DNA of 35,141 nucleotides from Priapulus caudatus (GCF_000485595.1 NW_014577149.1:173437-208577), one strand, 5' to 3'. Positions 1 through 11,814 are shown, counted from the stretch's first letter. The notes: generated from the letters alone by a model not told the origin. Translations and numbers: made by a program.

Positions 1-979
1 TCGAAATTTAAATTACGACTCCGTCAACAATATAATTTAATATAAATTCCGTAAACGACGGCCAGTGCCATGGACGCGCGCACGAGCGAGACGAATTGAT
101 AATTCTGCTTGTGATAACTGCACGCTTCAATTGCGCGCTAGTCTAATTGAGGAACGCGTGGCGAAGCTCTGTGCATAAATATATGAAGAGAATACTCCCG
201 AATACACATAAGCACAAGGGCCTTATAAGGGCCCAATATCCACGGTAAGATTTGCGGAAATTCCTTAATTTAACGTGGTCTGTTATTATTCATGCACAAT
301 TAAGTTTATGGTGAAAAGTGCGCGAGGGAGTTTTGGCGAACGTGGAGCTCTACAATGAAAACACACTCCCTCACCGCGCCCGAGAGAAATCAATGCACGC
401 AATAAAAATTCAAGCAGTAGCGCGGAAATTGCCAGTGACTAGCAAATTTTCATTCACTCGGAATCGCTTTCATCATTTAATTCTGTCAGCAAAAGCCCCC
501 GCTGTTCATTATTGACGTGAAACAGTGAAATACGTTGCGCTGGTGCATTAGCGTTTGCTGAGGTGTCGAGCCCAAAAAGGGCCTTCGCCACGTGATCGTG
601 GAAGTTCTATCACGTTTCAAAATCAATAACCTGTATAATTTAGGTGAAAATGGCGCCGAACCAGCGGTAAGTAAACTGCGAACACTGATATTTGTTTCGC
701 ACTTCATAGCAGCACGCTGTCTCCGCTGGTAATCATGTAAACTCGGCGTCGTTTGCTGTTGTTACGATCCCGACAATGTGCATGTGCTGCCCAATGTCTT
801 CCGTCGACGTGCTACTAGAGTTGCAAGTTCCGTCGACTTGTACGGCGCTCTGCATTCCGAAGGTGCGCAGAGCAATTACAGCAGCGGAGATTACCTGCAC
901 GTCAATAGAGCAAACCTTCGTACCGCCTGCATGCATAATTACGCTGGGCATGCACAGACCCCGCACGCCGCGCGCACGT
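1..979. other. Non-genic stretch, no recognisable gene
   Basis: Mixed-composition sequence with only short, unsupported open frames (for example 318-515 plus). I recognise no protein family, RNA gene or transposon. The one notable item is a match to cloning-vector sequence at 53-70, listed separately. Confidence 0.5.
53..70 (+). other. 18-base match to the M13/pUC universal-primer region
   Basis: Bases 53-70 read AAACGACGGCCAGTGCCA. From memory this equals the M13 (-20) forward primer site plus the adjoining bases of pUC18/M13mp18, except that one A of the primer's AAAA run is missing just upstream. The match stops before the HindIII site. It could be a residual vector scrap or chance. Confidence 0.4.
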
Positions 980-1115
980 GAACACACACACGCACGCGCG
1001 CACGCTCACTCTCATACACATACATACGGACGAATACACGCTCGCACGCACGTACGAACGCATGCACGCACGTACGTTCTCACACAGGCACGCGCACGCG
1101 CGTGCATGTGCGCAG
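980..1115. repeat. AC/ACGC-rich simple sequence
   Basis: Imperfect runs of ACAC, CGCA and ACGT units. All six frames stay open through most of it, which creates spurious His/Thr/Arg- or Cys/Val-rich open frames. Confidence 0.85.
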
Positions 1116-1442
1116 CTTTCTTGCACATATGCATACGCGCTCGATGGCGTGGCGGGGCTCTGGAATATAGTTCTGCTTCGTTTATGGTAATTTAGCATTT
1201 CGGATTATCGACAGAACTCTGCAAAATAAGAAGAGACATGCTCGAGCAATTTGATGGCGGCCGATCAAACTCAGGCGCTCAATTACGTAGCTGACTCTAA
1301 GAAAACAGTGCAGCTGAACGAGCGCGTCGGTAATGGAGACGTCATCTTTGGCAGCGTGACACGTCTTTAGACGGGAAAGGTGCCGTGAGCAATTCATCGC
1401 TCCGTCGCTATTCGGAAGACTACATCGCGATGTAATTGTTCG

Positions 1443-1665
1443 CGCAGCAGCGGCAACAGCAGCGGCAGCAGCGGCAGCAGCAGTAGCGGCAGCAGCAGCA
1501 GCGGCAGCAGCAGCAGCGGCAGCAGCAGCAGCGGCAGCAGCAGCAGCAATAACATTAGCAGCAGTAGCAGCAGCAGCAGCAGCGGCAGTAGCAGCAGTGC
1601 AGCAGCAGCAACAGGAGCAGTAGCAGCAGCAGCAGCGGCGGCAGCTGCTGCAGTAGCAGCATTCC
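1443..1665. repeat. (CAG/CGG)n trinucleotide repeat
   Basis: About 220 bp of AGC/GGC triplets with scattered AGT and ACA interruptions. Read on the minus strand it gives a poly-Ala and Cys frame; read on the plus strand it gives Ser, Gln or Ala runs. No flanking sequence resembles a known coding exon, so I call it a microsatellite and not a gene. Confidence 0.85.
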
Positions 1666-1965
1666 TCTATCTCTTTCGCGTCGTAGCAATCGAAAAAAAT
1701 AAATCGACAAGAAAACCCTCCCAAGTTTTCCATTCGCGTGCGTTAGCTTGGCTAGATTAACACATTACGGGGAATCGCGAACGGTTTTAATGCCACTCGC
1801 TAGCGCGCGACTCTTGCCAGTCACCTCAGGGGCAAACAATTACGCGCAAGACAACATGTGGAGATTGCTACGATTTCCCAAAAGACTGTATTTAAAATTT
1901 CGGCGACAGCTTGCTCCCCTTGCGTTAGAATTTCGCAAGCATTAAATATACTGTATATATTGAAC

Positions 1966-2115
1966 GTGACGTACACACCCACACGCACAGACACACGTAC
2001 ACATGTGTGTTTGAGTATACGTGTAAAGTGTATGTGCGTGCGTACGTGTGTGCGTGCGTGCGTACGTGCGTGCGTGTGAGCGTGCGCGTGCGTGTTTGAG
2101 AGACACACACAGAGA
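1966..2115. repeat. AC-to-GT strand-switching microsatellite
   Basis: A CA-rich stretch (about 1973-2003) changes to a GT/GTGC-rich stretch (about 2004-2096), then a short CA/GA tail. The switch makes an imperfect hairpin. Confidence 0.8.
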
Positions 2116-2840
2116 GAGGAAGAAATAGTAAAACCGCCTTGAGATATTGACTACTGGCCAAAAATCTGTCAACGGCAACGACTCCTTTAGAATCATTAAG
2201 TAAGTTCTCGACATGTATATATAATATACTAGCTAGCTGCTGCGCGCCCACAATGGCGGCCACGCGAACCTCGGATCAGCGCAAGCGACTGAAGTTCACA
2301 GGTGATATGTTGATTTCACCGAATCGTCGCAATGTAAACATTGCGCGCGTCGCCCCCGCCCTCCTCGCTCTCCGCCATCAGCAACTAAGGACGCGATTAT
2401 ACCTGGGCGCCTCGGCTGACAGACATGTTCATTATCACGAGCGCATGCATGCATACATTTCGGTATGAAGTTGTTACAGAGGCGGTATTAATATGGTCAT
2501 CAATCACCCCATAACGAAGCTTTTCATTTCATCTGCGTGTTCTTTGTTGTCGCCAATGTATAGATGCGCTAATTCATGAATGACGTGTCGAATGCATTTC
2601 TAACAAAATGGTAACTGAGGTTTTAAAAATATCGATTTATCTCAAAAAATTGTTAATAGGCTAACACTAGTAACGTGGCAGTTAATAGCTATACGATAAT
2701 TTTACAGCCCATGAAATATATATATATATATACATATCAATGATATAGCTGTGAAAAGCTGTTACAGAAACATTCTAAATGAAATAAACTCGCGTGATGA
2801 CTGGCTATAAAAAGTCGATATAAATGTGTGTAGAACTAAT
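2116..2840. other. Non-genic stretch with a small TA tract
   Basis: Contains an unsupported open frame at 2253-2468 (plus), which starts at an ATG in a reasonable context but matches no family I know, and a (TA)n tract near 2718-2732. Nothing else seen. Confidence 0.45.
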
Positions 2841-2845
2841 AAACC

Positions 2846-3024
2846 ACACGCCCACACGTACGTACGCACCCACGGAGCGCATAGCAAACACACACACATA
2901 CACGCACGCACATACACACGCATACACGCACGCACGCACGCAAGCACGCACGCACGCACGCACGCACACACACGTACGCACGCACACACCACACTCACGC
3001 ACACACACATACACGCACGTACAC

Positions 3025-3055
<31 letters not shown>

Positions 3056-3186
3056 ACGCACACACACACACACACACGCACAGGCGAAAAACACACCACA
3101 CGCACACGCACACGCAGCACAACCACGACACACGCCCGCACACGCACACGCACACGCACCACGGACACGCACACGCACACGCACAT
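2846..3186. repeat. AC / ACGC microsatellite block
   Basis: Long compound tract of CA and CGCA units on the plus strand. All frames are open, so apparent open reading frames on both strands here are artefacts. Confidence 0.9.
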
Positions 3187-3193
3187 ACATACA

Positions 3194-3224
<31 letters not shown>

Positions 3225-3412
3225 CATACATACATACATACATACATACATACATACCATACATAATAATACATACATACCACTATACTACATACTACTA
3301 CATACATCATACATACATACATACATATCATACATACATAGCATACATACATACATACATACATACATACATACATACACACACATACACACATACATAC
3401 ATACACACAAAA
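3183..3412. repeat. (ACAT)n tetranucleotide repeat
   Basis: CATA units in tandem with a few interruptions near 3258-3330, directly continuing the AC/ACGC block. The two together form about 570 bp of simple sequence. Confidence 0.9.
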
Positions 3413-4144
3413 AAGGCACACACCAGTAGCGGGAATTTATATCAGTATAACAAGAGATAAATCGCTGTCAGCGGCAATAACAGAAAATCGCACCAATAAA
3501 TCCGCTCGTGCAGTACTCCTAGCCACTGCGCAATTCACTTACTTACCTAACATCTTCAACCAACTTTGCAAAGCCAATCCTGTCTGAGAGCGCGACTGAA
3601 TATCACTGCGCACGCATTCGCCTTCGTTCTGCGTCTTACACTCTCTCCCCAGATCCTCTAAGATCTGTGCACACCTTCCAGGGAGCCGACCTCGACGTTG
3701 ACTGACCGACTTGCCGCGTCCTCTCCTGCCTTGTGTTCCGTAATAGCAATTCTAGCACCGCTACTGTCTCTGTGCGGCCGGCTGTCCACCGATGCCTCCG
3801 TGAATGATAAACACCCGGCAACCGTAATCAGGTAGGCGCTTACGAGGGGCTTGCCCGCATGTTTATCTAAGCTGATTGCTCTGTTTGTTGCTTGGTGCAC
3901 TCGACGCTTTTTGACTTGACGACTCGGTACATTTTTATAGGCTTGCAGGCTGCTGATGTTCCGGTGTTACGCGCTGACCCCGCGTACGTTAGTGTGATGG
4001 TGGCGAGCCGACGCGCAGACGGCGAGGGAAAGGACTCGACGCTGATGCAGCGACGTCGCCGATAAATGACGCGGCGCGCGTGTGAGCGCGGAGTCCAATA
4101 ACGTGCGGCTCCGGCAGATCGGTGCTTGCGCGCTAGCAACGATC

Positions 4145-4147
<3 letters not shown>
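3413..4147. other. Non-genic stretch, GC-richer second half
   Basis: No recognisable protein. Around 3640-4140 the sequence is richer in GC and CpG, and a pyrimidine run ending in CAG sits near 3643-3651. It could be an unrecognised 5' exon or promoter, but no open frame supports that. Confidence 0.35.
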
Positions 4148-4179
<32 letters not shown>

Positions 4180-4183
4180 TCTC

Positions 4184-4234
<51 letters not shown>

Positions 4235-4267
4235 TTCTCTCCCTCTCTCGATCTCTCTCGCTCTCTC

Positions 4268-4298
<31 letters not shown>

Positions 4299-4740
4299 TT
4301 CGCGCTACCTCACTGCCTCGCCGCCTCTCTCCTTCTCTCTCCTGCTCCTCCTCTCCCCGCCTCTTTCCTTCTACCTCTTCTTTCTCATTCTCTTACGATT
4401 CCTCGCATTCTGTCTCCTCCTCCCCATCTCGTTTTTCTTCCGTTTGCTCGATTTCTGCCCCTCTCACTCACGCGCGCGTTCTCTCTCCCTCCCACTATAT
4501 CTCTAGTTTCCCCTTTCATGCACTCTCTACATTACCTCTCCTCTCTTTCGTTCGTTCTTGCTCGTTGTCTCCGTTATCTCAATTTCCCTCGCTTACGAAA
4601 ATGCACGCATGCACGCACACACGCGCACATGTTATTTCGTTCGATTTCGTTTGCTCTACCATATCCAGTTCGATCTGTTTCGCCTACACCTCTGCTACCC
4701 ATCCGCGTTTCCACCTCCTTTCCCTCCTAAATGTCTATTA
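4148..4740. repeat. (CT)n microsatellite and pyrimidine-rich tract
   Basis: Near-pure CT from about 4148 to 4303, with GATCTCT interruptions, grading into a CT/TC-rich, low-purine stretch to about 4740. Ser/Leu-rich open frames on the plus strand are compositional artefacts. Confidence 0.85.
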
Positions 4741-4814
4741 GTATTTCAGAAGACGATGGATCTCACGGTTACGCCAAGAGCACAGAAGCTTGCTCTGCCC
4801 TATATGACTGAGTG

Positions 4815-5596
4815 AGTACATATATACGCTGACTGGTGAGACTAAATATATCTACATTTATTATACAAGTTCTCGATTCATTTGAATTTATTTGAGAGGT
4901 GATCGATTCAATTTTCCGTAGTTACTAAGTCTTATGTAATTTTTTCCACGCATAGTGCAATACTAAGATATGCATCCGAAATCCTCGACCAGTTGAAAAA
5001 GCCCTTATTAATTGAATAAGTGATAAGTGGGTAATTAATATATTGACCTTATAATCAGCGTAAGTAGTTTTATCTCCTAGAGTTATATCGGAATATCTCC
5101 TCCACTCCCAGTGCAATCTAACTCCCACTACCCGCGCGACAGAGTATCTATAATACTGCTGCATGCGCACTCAGTGTTTCCGTTGGGTTCGTTGATGAAT
5201 TCTTCCTAAACTTTCGCGGGGCAGAAAGTCCTCGGTTGCGGTGAAGATAAATTGTGATTTATTAACGAAAACGATTTCATTTGGTGCTGCGTGATTAGAT
5301 TGCACTGGGAGTGGAGGAGATATTCCGATATAACTCTAGGAGATAAAACTACTTACGCTGATTATAATGTCAATATATTAATTACCCACTTATCACTTAT
5401 TCAATTAATAAGTGCTTTTTCAACTGGTCGAGGATTTCGGATGCGTATCTTAGTATTGCACTATGCGTGGAAAAAATTACATAAGACTTAGTAACTACGG
5501 AAAATTGAAGCGATCACCTCTCAAATAAATTCAAATGAATCGAGAACTTAATAAATGTAGATATGTTTAGTCTCACCAGTCAGCGTACATACTACT
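4815..5596. mobile_element. Fold-back (long inverted repeat) element
   Basis: The arms 4815-5121 and 5295-5596 are reverse complements of each other over about 300 bp with few differences, around a 173-bp unique spacer. The shared outer end includes ACGCTGACTGGTGAGACTAAA, seen directly at 4826 and inverted at about 5567-5587; the shared inner end is GTGCAATCTAA. Both arms carry the same open frame, in opposite directions, which is a by-product of the inversion. Each outer edge lies next to ACTGA (4808 and 5593), but I cannot fix a target-site duplication. It fits a non-autonomous DNA element with very long terminal repeats. Confidence 0.8.
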
Positions 5597-5940
5597 GATT
5601 ACTTCAGCATAAAAACTATGACGAGGTTTCTACTGTTATAGGCTATAAACAGTAAATGAACAGCAAACGCTCGCCTGCTATCTTGAGATTCGCGATGATA
5701 ATGGAATTTTCCAAAAAATTTCTTCCACAAAACAAACCTCGATACGTGGACAAAGGTAAGATCGTCTAGAGACATGGTATCGGTCGATAGTATCTCGCGA
5801 GATCGAAAATCATGCGCTAACTTTGTTGACATATGTGAACATGTTTTTTGATATATATCAAGCTAGGAACATAAATCAGTGGACATATTCGTGAAACGAA
5901 TGATATGCCAGTGTTCTGTGACATGTTAATAGGCCTTACT
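5597..5940. other. Non-genic stretch
   Basis: AT-rich, with no recognised family. The minus-strand open frame at 5599-5832 resembles nothing I know. Confidence 0.4.
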
Positions 5941-5980
5941 ATCAGGGGCGGCGCCAGGGTATTTTCTTAGGGGGGCAAAA

Positions 5981-6118
5981 CCAGGGGCGTGTACAGAAGC
6001 ACGCGAAGGGGGGGTCTGGGGGCTGTCCCCTAGAAATTTTTTGAAATTAGACCCCCTCAGATGCGCTTTCTGCGCGAGCAGGGGGGGTCCGGACCCCCCC
6101 CCCTGTACACGCCCCTGG
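5981..6118. mobile_element. Small hAT-like MITE
   Basis: Perfect 16-bp terminal inverted repeats: CCAGGGGCGTGTACAG at 5981-5996 and its reverse complement at 6103-6118. The interior has G-runs and C-runs able to pair. CAGGGGCG-type ends are typical of non-autonomous hAT elements. A similar end (CAGGGGCGGCGCC) begins at 5943, so this element may be nested in another. The right flank is lost in the N gap, so the 8-bp target duplication cannot be tested. Confidence 0.65.
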
Positions 6119-6119
6119 G

Positions 6120-6753
6120 NNNNNNNNNNNNNNNNNNNNNNNNNNNNNNNNNNNNNNNNNNNNNNNNNNNNNNNNNNNNNNNNNNNNNNNNNNNNNNNNN
6201 NNNNNNNNNNNNNNNNNNNNNNNNNNNNNNNNNNNNNNNNNNNNNNNNNNNNNNNNNNNNNNNNNNNNNNNNNNNNNNNNNNNNNNNNNNNNNNNNNNNN
6301 NNNNNNNNNNNNNNNNNNNNNNNNNNNNNNNNNNNNNNNNNNNNNNNNNNNNNNNNNNNNNNNNNNNNNNNNNNNNNNNNNNNNNNNNNNNNNNNNNNNN
6401 NNNNNNNNNNNNNNNNNNNNNNNNNNNNNNNNNNNNNNNNNNNNNNNNNNNNNNNNNNNNNNNNNNNNNNNNNNNNNNNNNNNNNNNNNNNNNNNNNNNN
6501 NNNNNNNNNNNNNNNNNNNNNNNNNNNNNNNNNNNNNNNNNNNNNNNNNNNNNNNNNNNNNNNNNNNNNNNNNNNNNNNNNNNNNNNNNNNNNNNNNNNN
6601 NNNNNNNNNNNNNNNNNNNNNNNNNNNNNNNNNNNNNNNNNNNNNNNNNNNNNNNNNNNNNNNNNNNNNNNNNNNNNNNNNNNNNNNNNNNNNNNNNNNN
6701 NNNNNNNNNNNNNNNNNNNNNNNNNNNNNNNNNNNNNNNNNNNNNNNNNNNNN
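6120..6753. other. Assembly gap (634 N)
   Basis: Run of N that begins one base after the MITE end and finishes at a CT-rich tract. Translations across it are meaningless. Confidence 0.98.
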
Positions 6754-7150
6754 TTCTCTTTCCGCGCGCTCTCTCTCCCTGTTTCTTTGCGTCCTTCTTC
6801 TCGCTCTCGCTCTCTATACATATATCTCCCCTCGCTGTCTTATTTTCTTTCTTTGACACATGCACACACATGCACACACATGCTTGCACGCACACACACG
6901 CACATTCGATCTGTCTTTGCGGCCGCATTACCGTTTCCCTAAGTTATGACGTTTCCTTATTCCTATTCTCTGTAATGCGCGATTTATCCCGATCATTTTT
7001 CGGGACCTCGCACATTCCGCGTTTCACTATATCGCCCTCTCTGTTACCCTCTCGCTGCATCGCCTTCACCTTCCCTCCTCTCGCTGCCTCCTCTCCCCCC
7101 CCCGTCTCTCTCACTCTCTCTCTCTCTTTCTCGCTCCGTTGCTCTGGCGC
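6754..7150. repeat. CT-rich and ACAC simple sequence
   Basis: CT-rich from 6754 to 6845, CACA/CGCA at about 6857-6905, and CT-rich again to about 7140. No gene recognised. Confidence 0.7.
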
Positions 7151-9477
7151 GTTTCGCATAATTGCGTGGTTTCAGAGCGGCGATCCCCTTCACGCGCACT
7201 TGCGTCGTTTGATCGCTTCGTTTACTTGCCCGTAACGCGAGCTAATGCAGTTCTCTGAGCAGCGGGCGCGATCCCGTCCGCGGCGCGCTCTACGCCTCTC
7301 GCGCGCTTTCATCAACCTACACGCGCAAAGCGCACGCGCGCGACTTTCGCACCCTTTGAAGCCAGATTGTGGCATTTTTTCGCCGTGAAAATGATCCGCG
7401 TGGATGTACAGCGAGCCACTGACGACGTTCTATGTCGGGTTGAGTTATTTGCGTGATGACTGGAGCGCAGATCAACCTGATAATACCAGAGTGATGAGGT
7501 GGTATGAAATCAAGTATTCGCCTGCGAACTCTGCCGTCTAATCAAATCAGATGCACGTGGCGTCTATATTATATAGTCGATGCGTGGAGTTCCTGCCATT
7601 TGATTGCCGAACGAAAGGGACAGCAAAGCAGCCTCATTTCGCCCTAACGTACAACACTCTCATTAGGTCGAGCAACAGATGACGGCTAAATACCTCGTTA
7701 AAAATGCCCGCGGCTGGTAGCGTTGCCGCGCATGCGCAGCTAGTCGTCCAATCGATAACACAAGAAGGAAACACAAGGCTGTGGGTTTTTGTTTGTTCTT
7801 TCTGTTCATATAGTTTATTAATGCTTCATGGCTTATGCAATGTGTATACAATTCAGTGTGTATCGTTTAACGAGTGAAGGAGTTTTGTTTTTGCGACGAA
7901 AGAAATATCGAGACTGAAAAAGAGAGGCCATTTCAATAAGCGTTAGTTGGAAATTTTAAATAAAAACGTTTACGGGATAAAATATATAGAGAAAAATACA
8001 TAGAGATAGATGGGGAGAAACAATAACATATACTTGCACACGGTGAACGTATAGATGAACACATATCCAATACTGGCACGACGCTACAGATAAAATACAC
8101 ATAATTTCGTGTCGAATATTACACTTAACATGACCAGGTATACACTCTTTATCACATCTAGGCCGGATCCCCCGTTGAATTACCGACAGTGAATTCACGG
8201 TTTCAAATTATTTGTCTGCCACCCGGGTAAACTGTTTGCGCTGATTAGACCCTACTGTCGTGAATGCAAGTATAGAATTAAGCTCCTCTCTGTTCGAGTC
8301 TGTGAAGGCAATCAGTGAGACCCCGAGGCTGAGCTATTATTATTCAACAGCGTCATAGAGTCACGTGGACAATACTCGCTCACCAAATTCATGGCTTGCT
8401 GCTAAATCTGTTAGTCTATCAGCGATCACGGATTCCCCCGATAGGTGGCAGCAAAGTACGGCCTCGTTTTCTATACAGACTACAGAAATTACCCTGTACC
8501 AACATTATCACCAAAGGCATGCAAAGGCATTCCTTACCTAACACGTAAATGGATAACATATACGTGAACAAATTGAAATATAGTATATAGATGTATCTAA
8601 ATATAACATTATAGCGAATAGCATTATATGCGAATGAATTTCGAATACTAATTAAGGCAGTGGTGATCTATAGATAGCATAATATACTTGATCTTTTGGC
8701 ATGCTGCTGAGAGGTATGAGTGCTAGGAAACGATGGGCGACACATCGCAGGTACCAGCCCTACGAATAATCCAGTTTACCGGCATCGCAAACTACACGCG
8801 TGAGGTAGAAGAAAATCGACTGCGTGGAAAACCCGTTTAATTGCCTACAGATGGCGCTGAGGACGCTTACTGTCGAAATTGCAGTGCGCAGCGTTACAGT
8901 GAAGCGGCGCGAATCGGCGCCACCACGGCGCAGGTGAACGCAACGTCGCCGATGCGTTCCTGCGGGAATGTATCTGGTTAAAACTACCGGCTAATTACCG
9001 TAAGGATACTGCCGACGTCATATCACCGATATTGTTCTGCTGTTGAGAATTTCGTGCTCAGCCCTTCGTCATTGACCGACGCGCATGCGCCCGGTAGAAG
9101 GTAGCATCACGTTCCTTGTATGTTTCAATGCAATTACGTTTGGAATGTGTACATCGTTGAGCACGCGCTCCAGAAACCGCGCAGCCATCGGCGAATGAAC
9201 GAACGTCAGTTCATTAAAAATCGATATCTGTTTATCCCGAGGATATTTCCGATGTTCGTGATTGCTACAGATACAATGTTACATGTTTGCGTTCTGCTTC
9301 GCGTGTGGGCGTGCTGACCACAGACAGTAGCATGCTGAGTATCGCCAATACAGCGCGTGCGTGCGGGCAGTGTGGAATGCAGAGTATAACCATATATTGA
9401 CGTCGTGAAATGGCGTTGCCGCTGCTCATTCATAGGAAATTTTATCCCCCTTGTTGGCTCTACGCGCTAGAGGGCGC
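7151..9477. other. Non-genic stretch of about 2.3 kb
   Basis: Mostly unique-looking sequence, GC-rich to about 7370 and AT-richer after 7800. Open frames are short and match no family. I found no tRNA-like A/B box pair, rRNA segment or inverted-repeat element. The 3' flank of the CAP gene lies at its right end. Confidence 0.45.
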
Positions 9478-10069
9478 TCAAGCGGTGGGCTTTCGGACGT
9501 TGTCCATGTACTGGCCGCCCATGTTTCCGGCAGGCTTATAATTACCGACGACAAAGATCTGATTTCCCTTTTTCACCTTTCCCATACCGAGCTCCTTGCT
9601 TGCCGCCCACACAACCTGAGAGAAGTGACCTGCCAACAAAGCAGACGAACCACATCGGTGCGCAATATACGAAGAACCGTAACCAAGCGTAGCAGTAACA
9701 ACAGACCACTTTTAATAAGGGGTACGACATCAATGCAAAGTCAGCTGCACAGCACATCATTTTTCTACCTGTTCCTCTTTTCTCCTGCATGCTTGGTTCT
9801 TTGCCAAACCACTTGTACTTTGGAAGTTCGCTGTACCAGGTCTGCGTAGCTTTGTCACCTAAGAAACGTAAATAAAGCTACGATAGGTATTTCGACGTAA
9901 TAAGCTAACGGAAAGTCCCTACACCGTCGCGGGTAGACCATCAGAGCCTCTAAACTATGATGGCTTCATGTAGGATTTACTTGCATTACTCGGTTCGCAG
10001 CCGCAATCGAACACGTACCACCGTGACGTTCTAATCAATATTACGCTACTCGGTCGCCTCTACATGTGC

Positions 10070-10122
<53 letters not shown>

Positions 10123-10360
10123 GCGTCAGGCTCTCACCTGAGACGTCAAAATTAGGATCGGACGACGAGCAGTTATAGATGCACTCGCCGTAGTTGTTAT
10201 TCGGCCTGTGGCTGAGTTGGCCCGTCTTGGCGAGCTTCTCGGCCCACTCCTGTGCCAGCTTGTTGAGTTCCGCGGACAGTGCGAGAGGTGCCGCCCCGTG
10301 CTTCGCTCGCAGCTTGTTGTGCTCGGCAAGACACTCTTTTTGGAACTGTGTGAAGCCCAT
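9478..10360 (-). CDS. GLIPR2: GAPR-1-like CAP-domain protein (copy A)
   Basis: Three exons on the minus strand: 10138-10360, 9769-9858 and 9478-9629 (stop TGA). Introns are GT-AG and both are phase 1. They sum to 465 nt, or 154 aa, the same length as human GAPR-1. It is a single CAP domain without a signal peptide, as in the intracellular, Golgi-associated branch. Visible CAP features are the His in SHRPNNNY, the Glu of YGEC, the Glu of WYSEL and the His of GHFSQVVW, giving the His-Glu-Glu-His site, then NYKPAGN near the C terminus. GAPR-1 binds membrane lipids and dimerises; the exact job here is unknown. It begins MGFTQF, so the N-myristoylation context of GAPR-1 is not obvious. Cys replaces the usual Asn after GE. 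An acceptor-like AG (exon side starting at 10381) implies a 5' UTR intron. Confidence 0.92.
10073..10119. repeat. (AC)n tract inside CAP gene A intron 1
   Basis: An uninterrupted dinucleotide run that lies about 20 bp past the exon 1 donor. On the gene's strand it is a GT repeat. Confidence 0.9.
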
Positions 10361-10381
10361 ACTGACGCCTATTGGTTTCTC

Positions 10382-11814
10382 CTGAAACAGGCGAGGTCTT
10401 AACTCGGATCGGTAATATACCTGCTAGTGCGCGGCCGAAGAGGCGTTTTTACTGGACTATACGGTCATGCATTTACGATGTTAGCGAGCAATGTGTAGCT
10501 AGTGCATGGCAGCATACACGTAAATGGCGTTACCCTTCAGTAAGCTATGTCATTTAAATAACACGATGTCCCCCGGCTGCAGCAGGTGTCCGCGTATTTA
10601 ATATCTCGCTTAATATAATGCGTTGTGGAGCTCACTGCATACAATGAACAGGCATAGAGATTACATTCACGCCACAGTGACAGCTGGCCTTGCCGCTTAT
10701 GATATATTATGGCATAGATAGATTACATGTAAATTCTATGTTGGCATGCGAACGTCTTACCTATCTCACACACTTATATAATAATATATAATACGATATA
10801 CGGTACCCTAATCTTATATAAGAAATAGGACGTTGTCGCTAGGAAATTAACAATGCAAAATCTAAATATCAAACCGCTCTCTGACGCTGCACGGCTGGCT
10901 GAAGATCCTTTCACGAATTGGCACAGGAACCTCTCTGATAATGGCGGATGGATGCAGCGATGGATGTCGTTGAGCCACGTTCTCTCCCTCCCTCTCTCTC
11001 TCTATCTCTAGTATGGTCGGCTGATGCGCGAGCGTGGGGAATGCGGGTACAGTATATGACGTTAACCGCTCAGTATCGACCTGCCTCACTGTTGCTTGTT
11101 TGTGTGTGTGTGCAGCAAGAGCAAGGAGCTGCACTCATTCTCGATGGAGTTGTACTTCCCAATTGTACCAAATTTCCCCTCCTGCATAATAGATTATCAT
11201 GCATTCGAGCGTCCAATAACAACACCGTTCCGGAAAAAGTTGGAAGTTTTCTTCGTTTCAATTTGATTGGTCTTTCTTTTGGTTATTAAAAAGTTATTAC
11301 ATAGCGCACGACTAAGTAATCATGTGTGCCATTTTAGGTTAGTTTCTTGTTCGTTCGAGTAAGAGTAGAAAGTACAGCATTTAATTAGCAAAATAGATAG
11401 CGTATTTACTATAATTCCCATATTCAATGAAATAAGCATACCGGTTTGCACATCGCCTATTACAGATAGCTCAGTAGTTATTCTATATTATGAGTTAATA
11501 GCAGTCGCATTAATGTCTCCTCACAACCCAACTTTTATAATCACATAAATAAATAAAACATTTATTCTGTAACAATAAATTAGTAAAATGTATCGAGTAT
11601 ACAGGGCTATCGAGCCTATCGTAGAAATAGCCCGCACATAGGTCTCTGTTGATTCTGATGGTGAAATAAAGGTCGACACCATTAAATTAATCAACCCTAT
11701 AATCATACGCTATGCGGAAAATTATAATAAAAGGGTTGCTAATGGCTGTTGAGGAGTAGCCCTACCGTGCATGCGCAAAATGCAAGCGTCGTTTCTGTGC
11801 GATCAGGTTCATTT
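10382..11814. other. Non-genic stretch upstream of CAP gene A
   Basis: Holds the presumed promoter and 5' UTR intron of the minus-strand CAP gene, a small CT run near 10980-11010, and AT-rich sequence after 11280. No other gene recognised. Confidence 0.45.

Noticed and set aside
1182-1733. 183-aa minus-strand frame with poly-Ala and Cys-rich start
   Set aside because: Almost entirely the CAG/CGG triplet repeat read in one frame; flanks match nothing.
2253-2468. 71-aa frame with a good ATG context
   Set aside because: No family match and no downstream exon found; could be a first exon but unsupported.
2824-3429. Long His/Thr- and Cys/Val-rich open frames on both strands
   Set aside because: They are translations of AC, ACGC and ACAT simple repeats, which lack stops in most frames; no family resemblance.
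4925-5491. The same protein-like frame of about 60 aa in opposite directions (4925-5170 minus, 5291-5491 plus)
   Set aside because: Explained by the inverted-repeat arms of the fold-back element; no homology recognised.
6041-6942. Frames of 254-293 aa across the N gap
   Set aside because: They consist mainly of N; the real ends are a MITE and CT repeats.
8280-8310. GTTCGAGTC resembling a tRNA B box
   Set aside because: No matching A box or cloverleaf stems in the surrounding 100 bases.
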